From positions 3,993,940-4,057,939 of the forward strand of contig NC_068937.1 of assembly GCF_016801865.2 (NCBI RefSeq): DNA of 64,000 bases, written 5' to 3'. The stretch's first letter is position 1, and every line of letters begins with the position of its first letter. This stretch comes from Culex pipiens pallens (taxonomy: Eukaryota; Arthropoda; Insecta; Diptera; Culicidae). Positions 55,201 to 64,000 of this stretch are shown piece after piece. The position numbers and the translations under genes are program-made. Under the pieces are notes generated by a model. It was not told where the DNA came from and did no database searches. It saw only the letters and a program-made list of their open reading frames with translations.

Positions 55201-55770
55201 GCAGAACGAGCTTCCAAACTGATCTACCGTCGTGTTTCAATAAGAGTAAACTAGAGCGAAATCTTTCCGGAACATTTTGCACGGAAGTCAACCGCAGGGT
55301 AGTTGAATCGACGAGTTTCAGATATGTGGCAACGAGAACGACCATTTCGAGCCATTGCAAGCACCATCAGCCGTAACAGCAGCAGCAGATCATCTTCGGA
55401 TCTTGAGAGTGAAACGGAAAAGGTGAACCGTCGACTGGCGGAGGCGGCCATTGTGTTGGCCAAGGAAACCCAGAGGCAGCAGTTCCAGCAGTAACACGAT
55501 TCGCGTTGATTTGGAGAGCGAGCGAAACTCCGGGAAAGCTGGAGTCGTCGAGATGGAAGAGCAGAAGCCCAGAGAACCTGCTTGGCTGCTGTCGAAGCCT
55601 TGGGAAGATTTGGTAGAAGCTGCGAAGGAAGCCAGCAAGTCACTTGACGTGAGCGCAACCTCGTTGGATGCGATGGCGCATGAAAAGGACGCTTCCGGAT
55701 CGGATGATGGCAGGAACGACAATGGCAGGGTGTCTGCAGACCGTTTTGAAGGACCAGATCAATCGTAACC
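52290..55770 (+). pseudogene. decayed intron-containing gene of unknown family
   Basis: The region is markedly more GC-rich than its surroundings and reads like coding DNA broken by many stops and frameshifts. Intron-like borders survive at several places: GTAAATTATAGG to TTTCAATTTCAG (52443-52495), TCTTTAAACAG (before 52738), GTGAGAAC to CTCTCTCTAG (53706-53774), and GTAGAACATT to CTTTTCCAG (54319-54370). Recognisable peptide pieces are charged or Gln-rich: RLKLRREEDQRRKMECKQVE, MQPPRLANQQQRNLHRDHGG and VAPFMNPEIVVQRPIIQRTR. A block of about 130-180 bp occurs at 53131, 53305 and 54655, so the ancestral protein had internal repeats or the locus was partly duplicated. The QPPRL-QQQ and coiled RREEDQRRK text reminds me of PRRC2-type proteins, but that is only a guess. 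No complete ORF exists. Confidence 0.5.
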
Positions 55771-56806
55771 GGTTCACGTTCCTGGCGCATTCCCCCTGCT
55801 GCAATCTGGGAATGCCACTCGGGGCGGCCATGGCCTTGTAAGAAACGACGAAAGCAACGCTGCACAGAAGTGGCCCCTGCCCTGCAAGTGCCCTGGAAAC
55901 AACGGTGCTATCAGACCGATGGGTGAAATGTTGCACGATCCGTCCCCGGAATCGGTCCCCATTTGCCTGAAGTTTTTCTCTCCTTCCTTACAGTTCAATT
56001 CGAGCTTAAAACTATGGAAAATACCGGATGAGTTAAATTAACTTTATTACTGACAATTTTATGAAAATAAACAAACGAAAAATCAAAAACGCATGTTTTA
56101 TTGACAACAAATCGAATGACAGATGAAAGAAAAAGAAGAAGAAGAAAACAAAAATCAGGTTGATGCGCGTCCGATTTTTCACCATTACGTCGTTCTTACA
56201 TCGCCCCCGCACGTAGGCCTCTCGCGATGTTCGAACAAGGTTGACAGGTTTACGTTTCGGGTGCAAAATACCTTGATTCGGGTCTGATGCGTGTCTCAAA
56301 ATCAGACCCGCATCGGCCCCTGTAGGTCTGATCGTCGCTCTGACGATCAGACCCGATCGGCCCCGTATTTCTTACTGGGTAGCTGTTGAGGGTTAAGTTT
56401 CGTTAAATATTCTTGACTCAACAAAACCACCCTCCGTTGCTCACATGCCTGTGTGTTGATACTAAAGAATCTGCTGAATCGAGTGATTAACGACTAACTA
56501 AGCATTTTAGATTTGTGTTTAGTTCTAGCTAGAAACTTGAGAAAAGGTACTGTTCGTTAACAAATTGAAGATTAATTAGTCAAGCTGTTAAAAGTAAAAT
56601 CATTAAAAAATATGTTTACTGTTTAAAAAAAGGTGCTGTGTTAATGCTACAAGGATAACCATCATGACGAAGAACTTTTGATACTTGAATAGCACGTCCA
56701 GGGATGGGAATGAACGTTTCATTTCGCTTTGCGAAATTTTGGATTGCCAACTGTAGTGACCGTATGCCTTTTTAAGGTTCCCGCTCAACAGATCGAAATC
56801 CTCACG
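55771..56806. other. spacer before the F-box gene
   Basis: AT-rich DNA with no convincing gene. About 56300-56390 contains inverted GTCTGATCGTC / GACGATCAGAC and repeated CAGACCCG motifs, probably a MITE remnant. CTCAACAG at 56784-56791 could be a splice acceptor for an untranslated first exon of the F-box gene. Confidence 0.4.
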
Positions 56807-58848
56807 ATGACCCAGTGCAGAAGCTGCAACGCCAGCATCGACACCGACGCCGAGTGGACAGTCCAGTGCAGCGGCCAGTGTGGCTTGTCCTTCCACGTGC
56901 GCTGCTCCCACCTCACGCCGTCCCAGTATTCGGCGTGGTCCGACGAGGTGGGCCTGCTGTGGTTCTGCCCGGAATGTTTGCCCCAGTTCAACCCGGCGGT
57001 GGACGCCATCCGAAAGAGTACGGTGACCCGCGTGGAGGACCTCGAAACCAAGCTGGACCGTGGGTTGGACCGAGTTGAAGGCTTGCTGATGGGGATGAGC
57101 GGAAGTGGGACGAACATGGTGCAGGAGCCGAAGGATGAAGTTCTTCTTCCCGCACTGCCAACGGAACTTTGGGAGTTGATTTTCCAGCATTTGAACTTGT
57201 ACACGCTGAAGAAGGTTCGGCTGACGTGTCGCAGCTGGAACGAGATCGTCACCTGTTGCCCATCATTGTCGAACGGATATGTGTTTAAGATTTCCATGCC
57301 ACCGAAAGCAGCGGACATTAGGCACCTCCGGAAAGTGCTAGCTCGCCCGGGCCAATACACCAACGTCAAGGTTACGCTTGAGCCTTTTGCGAACCCATTC
57401 CAAGCCGTTTGGTGGAAGTCGGCGTGGCAGTCGTTTGGTCAAACCGTTCAGATACTCAAATGTAAAGCCAAGAATGAGACCAACCCAATTATGATGGAGA
57501 TGCTTAGCCGTATGCCGAATTTGAAGGACTTCACATACTCTCAAACACCCGATTGGAGGGATCGTATGGACGAAATGATCGATGATATACCTTCCACAAT
57601 TAGACTAGATCACGTCCAGCGGTTGTGGCTAAAGAAAACTGACATGAACGTTGGTATGCTAAGCATTTTTGCTAGGATTTTCAAGAAATTAAAGGTCATC
57701 AAATTCAAAACAAGATGCGGCCCCATTTTCATGATGCATAGAGGCTACGAACAAAAGTGCGTTGATCTTCTGAAAGCCAACAAAAACACGTTGGAAGAGG
57801 TGAAACTCTACCCAACAAACCGCATCCTCGATGTGCTAACCAACTTTGATAAGATTCAGCTGAAGCGCGTTTCTCTTGATTACAATGAGAATGTAACAAT
57901 AGGGAAAATAATTCAACTGACTAAACGCCAAACTAAAATCGAACGCCTCCACATAATTGTAAAGTTCCAGAACATTTCGGTAAGTGAACATTGTTCTGGC
58001 GAAAGATTTCTGTAATATTAACTTGGTTTTCCAATCCACAGGCTCTCTACGACATAGTGCGCAACCTGCCCAATCTGAAAAGCTTCAAGTTCTCTCTTCC
58101 CGAGTCTGAAGCTGCCCTGAACGCAATTCCCGCTTTCCTGTCCACGTTGACCAAGCTGGAAACGCTCGGCATTCGCACGTTGAGTGTTCCAAACGCAGAA
58201 GCCGGCTTCAGTTTCGGCGAAGCCAGCCTTCCCAAGCTAAGAAACTTCAAGGCAATACTCGTCTACTTTGCCAAAGATTCGCTGCCAAGCTTTGTCGCCC
58301 GCTGTCCCCGACTTCGCACCGTTTTGCTGCGCAACGCCCGCATCCATTGGGCCGACTTTCCGGCGTTGGTCACGCGAGCCCCATCGCTGGACCAGCTGAA
58401 GCTGCTTTACCTCGAGAAGCACTGTCCCGGCCAAGACGTGCTTACGAACGTGCCAGCGCAGACCTCAAACCTGCGCCATTTGCAACTCACCGGCTGCGAA
58501 GTCCCGGAGGAACTTGTCCGCAACGTTGGCTACCTCTGCCCGAAGCTGGAGCTGCTGTACATGAGCCGGTTTCCGGCCTTTCGCGAGTGGCTGCGGGACA
58601 GCACGATGGAGGAGCTGTGTCCGACGTTGGAGCATTTGCGCGAGATTAAGCTGTACGACTTTGAGTACCTGAGCGAACGGGCGTTGGAGTGTTTGGTGGA
58701 GAATTGTCCCCGTGTGGAGAAGCTGCTGCTGGGAGATTGTGCGCTGATCAATGAAGATGTGGCGCGCGACGTGTTGAGACCGCTGAAGGGGGCGGAGTTG
58801 ATTTTCAACTGTGCCATGTACAAGGACAGGAAGAAGCCTAGGGGGTAG
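56807..58848 (+). CDS. PHD-finger/F-box/leucine-rich-repeat protein, 659 aa
   Basis: Two exons, 56807-57979 and 58042-58848, joined in phase by a 62-bp GT-AG intron. The amino end is a compact C4HC3 PHD-like zinc finger: C4, C7, C21, C25, H30, C33, C54, C57. A linker follows, then an F-box at about 114-152 (LPALPTELWELIFQHLNLYT..CRSWNEIV), the Skp1-binding segment of SCF ubiquitin ligases. The rest, to residue 659, shows irregular leucine-rich repeats (for example NLPNLKSFKFSLPES and CPRVEKLLLGDCALINEDVA) that would bind substrate. I chose the ATG at 56807 because the zinc finger begins right there; an in-frame ATG at 56729 would add 26 non-conserved residues. AATAAA follows at 59089. A paralogue's end is at 63911-64000. 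The substrate is unknown and I recognise no named orthologue. Confidence 0.88.
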
Positions 58849-59088
58849 CCGACGGCGTGTAGCACTTCCATTTTATCTTGTTATGTTGTTATTCATTTTC
58901 ATTTCATTCATTTTACTGCTCGTACAACCTGCGGGTCATGAGCTATCTCCAGATGCGTTGCAGTCTAACTCGGTTCTGGGCTGCTTCTCTCGAATTCCGT
59001 CTCGGAACCTATATTATTATTACAAGACTCGAAAATATTGCGTATATTAAGTATATTTTAAGAAGTTATCTGAATTATAAACAACTGA

Positions 59089-59094
59089 AATAAA
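59089..59094 (+). terminator. poly(A) signal of the F-box gene
   Basis: AATAAA, 241 bases after the stop codon at 58848 and shortly before the next repeat begins at 59184. It fits a short 3' UTR. Confidence 0.55.
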
Positions 59095-59183
59095 GTTAAA
59101 ACATCCTAAAACACATTCCCTTTTTTGGTTAATTAAAAGTGGAATCATTTCCATTTTTCAGCACAGCTAGACGGAAACAAATA

Positions 59184-61108
59184 CACGGGTCCCCCACAGA
59201 CCGTTATTATGAAGAAAAAATTTCCACCCAAACCAATGATTGGACATGGTTCCTGGGACCATTCTGCACCTCTGGGCCGAGTTTCAAAATATTTGCCGGC
59301 AGAAATTTCGAATACGGTCAGTTTTAGTGTTTTGAGTAGAAATTAAGGGGAAATCGCATGTAAATGCGTAGGAAAAGATCAAAGTTTCAATGTTTTAACT
59401 CCGAAACATTACTGGTCATGGTTTTAAATTGTACTAACATGTAGCAGAATGATTTAAAAACGACTTACAGCACTGACTTAGCCGAATTAAGCCTAAGTCA
59501 AGTGACTTAAGTCATTATTTACAAGTTTATACCTTAATATTTAAAAAAAAAACTCTTACATCAAGGAATTTTCAGTCAAAGAAAACTAGATTGCCCAAAA
59601 ATAACTTAAAATGGGGTGACTTTGAGCCAAGGGGTGACATTGTACCAAATTTTACGATTTTATAATAGCCAGATAGCTTACCAACAAGCTCGATAAGCTT
59701 GAATTGCAAAGTATAATCGTAGCAAATATTGTTCTTAGATTTTGTTGTCCTCTGCCATAAAAAGTTCAATAAGAACGAAAAACTAAAAAAACAATAGATA
59801 AGCCTTACCGCTTCACCCCAACAAGAGTTTAGGACACAAGTCACATTGAAAACTTACATCGCCTGTACATATTTGACTATACCGGGTTCGGTGGTGGAGT
59901 GTTAAACGTGGTTGCCTCTCACCCTTGTTGGGCTGGTATTGTTTGTAGAGCGAACAATTTGATTTGATTTGATATTTAACTGTACTATTTCCATGTTTTC
60001 ATAAGATATGCCAAGCTTGTTATAAGATTGATTATGTTTTCACATTGGGCAGAAGTAGGTTTTGTTTTGATGAATACATTATTAGTGAACGTTCTTGATG
60101 ATCAATAATATGTTCTATTGAATTCTAACTATGAGTTACTTTAATCAATTATAAAATGTATTTCTTTAATTTATGACGATAACTGCAATGTTGGAAAATA
60201 ATTGGTTGGTTTTTAAATATTAATCTTGTGGGAAGTTGTGTCATTAAACTTTTGCTAATTATTATCATTACACAGGACAACAAAAATATATGAGCTAAAT
60301 GATAGCTGAAGTACTCTCCAGATTTCATTCGTAAGGTTGAAATTTGTAAACGGTTAAAAACAAAAAAGAACAATGTTGTTCTAATTGCAATGTCAAAAAC
60401 TTGCCACGTACAAAAATGATGATGTGAGCATCATTTTCAAAATTTGGAGGATTCCAGGAGATAGTAAATTTATTTTAATTTATTTAATTTTTAATCAAAA
60501 GGCTTTATTTAAACAGATTAAGCAGATTTGCGTAGCAATATCATCAAATCGCTCTGTGGGAGCATAAATAGACCAAATTAATCCGTCTACAAATAAATAA
60601 ATTATCATAATATTCAAGCTTATAAAGCAATCTTTATGCATTTGGTGGTACAATGTCACCCCTTGGCTCAAAGTCACCCCATTTTAAGTTATTTTTGGGC
60701 AATCTAGTTTTCTTTGACTGAAAATTCCTTGATGTAAGAGTTTTTTTTTTAATATTAAGGTATAAACTTGTAAATAATGACTTAAGTCACTTGACTTAGG
60801 CTTAATTCGGCTAAGTCAGTGCTGTAAGTCGTTTTTAAATCATTCTGCTACATGTTAGTACAATTTAAAACCATGACCAGTAATGTTTCGGAGTTAAAAC
60901 ATTGAAACTTTGATCTTTTCCTACGCATTTACATGCGATTTCCCCTTAATTTCTACTCAAAACACTAAAACTGACCGTATTCGAAATTTCTGCCGGCAAA
61001 TATTTTGAAACTCGGCCCAGAGGTGCAGAATGGTCCCAGGAACCATGTCCAATCATTGGTTTGGGTGGAAATTTTTTCTTCATAATAACGGTCTGTGGGG
61101 GACCCGTG
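59184..61108. mobile_element. 1.9-kb foldback element with about 465-bp near-perfect arms
   Basis: The left arm starts CACGGGTCCCCCACAGACCG (59184) and runs to about 59650. The right arm (about 60650-61108) is its complement, ending CGGTCTGTGGGGGACCCGTG. Paired landmarks include CTTAAGTCATTATTTACAAG and GGTGACTTTGAGCCAAGG. AAATA on both flanks (59179-59183, 61109-61113) may be a 5-bp duplication. The roughly 1-kb centre is AT-rich with no transposase frame. The GGGGTGACTTTGA motif also terminates the element at 7907. Confidence 0.85.
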
Positions 61109-61123
61109 AAATATCAAATTGGT

Positions 61124-61318
61124 GGTTGGTCACTTTCGTTTGACACTTTTTTAGTTTGTACCCCGTTGGTTGGTCAAAGTCAAACTAAAAAGTGACGAGT
61201 GACACTATCAAAACAAACGTTTGATAGTGTGTGTGAACTCCGTGTAAAAGGGGTGTCAAACTAAAAAGTGACCCCGTTCGTTTGACAACAGTTGGTGTCA
61301 AACCACCGGGGTTTGAGT
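61124..61318 (-). mobile_element. inverted, truncated copy of the 42317 MITE
   Basis: Plus-strand GGTGGTTGGTCACTTTCGTT to AAACCACCGGGGTTTGAGTG is the complement of 42317-42554. The terminus corresponding to 42554 is missing about 10-20 bases. It sits between the foldback element and element B. Confidence 0.7.
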
Positions 61319-61365
61319 GTATTTGGCTTTGTTTTTGTTTTTTGACGTGTGACTATGCCTTATAA

Positions 61366-63558
61366 GGGCATCTCCACCGCAGGGACCTAATTGCGTTGCA
61401 AAGCTAATTTGGCACCCGCGTCAAGCCCACCGCGGTACTTGTGCGAGAGCTAATTTAGGTTCGAGTTCATCCGTGTTCATCCGAATCTAAACAAAACTCA
61501 GGTTCGAGCTCAGGTTAGCTCCGGGAGCAAATCGTCTGACGGATGGTTTTTTCAGACAAAACAATGTAATTGGGCCAATGTGAGTTTGTAAACAAAGAGC
61601 CAATACGGATTTGAAAACAAGCAATTCGAGCATATGGGTCCTAATATGAAGCTTAGATTGCTGATATTATTGTTTACAGCGATAAAGTTTATTTTTCTGA
61701 GTACGACCACAAAGAATTTAAAATGGATTTTTAAGGCCGATGCAAATATTAAAAAAAGTTTTTGTCCCTCGGCCCTGGCCGAGGTCAAGGGGGGGGCAAA
61801 AAAATAAAAAAATATAAAAATTTAAATAACAAGCCATAGTCTTCACATTTAAATGAAAAAAGTGTTTTAAAATGCATTTTACACTAGTTCAGTTGTTTTG
61901 CAATCATTAGTTTTCAAAAAAATCTAAGATCTGACAAAAACAAAAATTGTATCGAAAAAAAAGGTTTTGCATCAAAAATTTTCAAAAAATCTTAAGATTT
62001 TTTAATAAACCCAAACATGCTAAAAATGATTTTAAACGCAGAAGAATGTATTTTAATTTGATTTCAGCTGGTTGCACTTGAATTTTCATTGAAATTTTGA
62101 AGTTTATTGTAAAAATATTTTTTTTGCCCCCTGATTTTTCGGGCCAATTTTGAAGGGGGGGTGACAAAAACTTTTAAAAATATTTGTACCAGCCTAAATC
62201 AATTTTGAAAAATTAACCTCGCGGTCCTTCTTGACAGAAAAGCTCCTTCTTAAATTCTTAAATTCTTAAATTCTTAAGTTCTTAAATTCCTCAATTCTTA
62301 AATTCCCAAATTATTAAATTTTCAAAATCCAGATTTTGAATTTATTTTTTTTATTTTTGATAAAAATTGTGTTTTTGAATGTTAGAATTTCGGGTTTTTC
62401 GTAAATTTGTAAATTTTACTTAATTTCGATTCCGTCTGTGTGGATCAATTGGACAGCGCACTGGACTCACAATCCAGAGGTTGCTGATTGGTACTAGCAA
62501 TAGTGGCCGACAGCTATAAAGACAACTTCTTTTTTTACTCCATTTCGACCAAAAAACTATATCTGTCCTTTTAATTTCAAAATTCTGCATTTTTAGATTC
62601 GGCGGGGATTTTAAATATTATTATATCGAACACAAGATTATTAAAAAGGAAAATTCCAATTCTTCGATTTTTTCATCAGAACATATTGCAAACAAGCACC
62701 GCGCGAAGAAACGTCAAACGCCACTTTTCGTTTATGCTGCGTACCGCTTAAGAAAAATCTTTTCGTGACCCTTTCCCTGACCGTATCTTGGGCGTTTTTT
62801 TATATGGAGTTTTGGGTTCCTTCGGATCTGCGTATCAGCCTTTACGGTACAACCATTGAAAATATTTTGAAATGAAATGAAAAAAATAAATAATAAAAAT
62901 AAACGTATTCGTAATTTTACCTTACTCCTCACAGACGTGAGCAAGATACACCCTTTGTTTACTAACTCACATTGGACCAATTACATTGTTTCGCTTGATA
63001 TATATTTGAATTTTATACATAATTTAAAAATGTTCAAAATTTTTAAATTTTGGACATTCATGGTTGATTATTTTTTATTTAAAAAATACAAACAAATATA
63101 TAAATTCCACAACTTTTCAATTTAATAAAATCGTTTTGAACTAAATTACTGATTTCTTTAATATTCATTCGAATTTGATATTCAAAATAAATGCATCTTC
63201 AACCAAAACAAATACAAATAATTCAAAAAATCGCTAAAAAAAAAACAAACGAACAACAACAAACAAGCAAACATGTCGGAAGCAAATCGGATGAACTCTT
63301 TCTAAAATTTAAAAAAGGATATTTTATTGATGTAAGCAAACAATTAGGACATATAATGCAATTGGAAGCATGTTCTATCATGCTAGAATGTAGTTTTATT
63401 GATTTCGATCAACAAAACGGCTAGAATTTGAAAATGAATAAATTAGATCCCCGCGGTGGGCTTGATTCGGTAGTCAAATTAGCTCCCAGCAATGCGAAAA
63501 AGTGGGGATCCAACCGATAGGTTTGCCACGCATTTAGATCTCTGCGGTGGAGATGCCC
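61366..63558. mobile_element. PIF/Harbinger-like non-autonomous element B, 2.2 kb
   Basis: The ends GGGCATCTCCACCGCAGGGA and ATCTCTGCGGTGGAGATGCC (next base C) carry TAA on both flanks (61363-61365 and 63559-63561). The orientation is opposite to element A. It contains a nested TA-type element (about 61732-62195), a short TTCTTAAA run at 62250-62310, and one copy of the tRNA-like arm (62440-62500). It also has AATGTAATTGGGCCAATGTG-type segments at both sides. No transposase. Confidence 0.75.
62440..62500 (+). repeat. tRNA-like remnant inside element B
   Basis: The sequence has an A-box-like TGGATCAATTGGACAGCGC followed by CTGGACTCACAATCCAG, a 5-bp stem with a 7-base loop like an anticodon arm, then AGAGGTTGC. 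The T arm is degraded. The inverted arms of element A carry the same arm with a shortened loop. It resembles an elongator-Met-type tRNA by loop sequence only. It is not functional. Confidence 0.4.
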
Positions 63559-63910
63559 TAAACGCTTATAACTCGGCGCCGCCTGGGGCTCGTGCATAAA
63601 CCACGTGGTCTGCAAATTTGAAATGTTAACCCACGCCGGTGGTTTTTCGTGTAGGTTAATTAAAAGGAGTCTGTGATTTAATCTAGAATTGAAATAAATA
63701 CATTTCTGAAGAAGATAAAAAAAAACCTAATTTAAAATTATTTTATACTTTATTCACGACGAAGACAGAAAAATCTGCAATAACAAAAGTGAATGGTTTC
63801 ATAAAGGCAACGTTTACAAAGTAATGTTGGGAATGATTTTTATAGTATATAATATATAAGAAATGTTTTGAAAATATATGTTTTAAGGAGATTCCGCCTC
63901 TACAAAACGA
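63559..63910. other. 3' flank of the minus-strand F-box paralogue
   Basis: AT-rich. TTTATT at 63749-63754 is AATAAA for the minus-strand gene, about 160 bases after its stop, giving a plausible short 3' UTR. Nothing else was identified. Confidence 0.45.
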
Positions 63911-64000
63911 TCAGTTGTTCACATTCGGCAATTCATAGGTCTGCCGAACTCTCTCCTTATCCTTAAACACTCCACAGTTGTACACCAACTGAACCCCCTT
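63911..64000 (-). CDS. carboxyl end of a second F-box/LRR paralogue, partial
   Basis: The last 90 bases on the minus strand are open and end in TGA (63913-63911). They encode KGVQLVYNCGVFKDKERVRQ and nine further residues. This parallels the very end of the F-box gene at 56807-58848, which reads KGAELIFNCAMYKDRKK. The shared KG-x-x-L-[IV]-[FY]-N-C-x-x-[YF]-KD pattern, the same distance from a stop and a nearby poly(A) signal support a paralogue facing the first gene across the transposon cluster. Most of the gene lies outside the window. Confidence 0.72.
   Translation of the reverse strand, partial: KGVQLVYNCGVFKDKERVRQTYELPNVNN

Overview
The window looks like nuclear DNA of a mosquito, most likely a culicine such as Culex. 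Five genes have clear animal homologues and consensus GT-AG introns. The DNA between them is AT-rich and packed with short inverted-repeat elements (MITEs), retroposons and microsatellites. The species call is inference from gene content and repeat style, not a database result.

Layout. 1-647 (-): a frameshifted Nup50-like pseudogene running off the left edge. 2151-28860 (+): a palmitoyltransferase gene of the ZDHHC5/8 type (DHHC core, four membrane spans, C-terminal EISV PDZ ligand), spread over about 26.7 kb. Its 16.3-kb first intron holds at least ten separate insertions. A short alternative last exon with its own poly(A) signal follows exon 6. A palindromic MITE family sits in or beside its exons three times. 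29500-32130: a strand-switching low-complexity satellite with a 1,229-bp higher-order duplication. 35150-39460: jockey-like ORF1 debris, a long-TIR element, fragments of another non-LTR retrotransposon and a hAT-like insertion.

The compact gene block is 39587-47919: TRIP4/ASC-1 (-), PAK1IP1 (+) and CCT2 (-). PAK1IP1 and CCT2 are convergent. These are housekeeping genes for transcription and ribosome-associated quality control, ribosome biogenesis and cytosolic protein folding. I see no operon-like functional link between them.

48206-51850 and 59184-63558 hold large palindromic DNA transposons. Two are inverted copies of one PIF/Harbinger-like family with 3-bp TAA duplications; one copy carries two opposed arrays of an 8-bp unit, each about 650-700 bp. 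Between them lie a GC-rich, stop-riddled region (52.3-55.8 kb) that looks like a decayed intron-containing gene, and an intact PHD/F-box/leucine-rich-repeat gene (56807-58848). A paralogue of that F-box gene enters from the right edge on the minus strand.

No CRISPR array, functional tRNA or rRNA gene, or intact autonomous transposase/reverse transcriptase gene was found. The most unusual signals are the MITE that makes up most of one Zdhhc8 intron and supplies a stop codon in a candidate exon, the opposed 8-bp arrays, the strand-switching satellite, and the long near-perfect hairpins.
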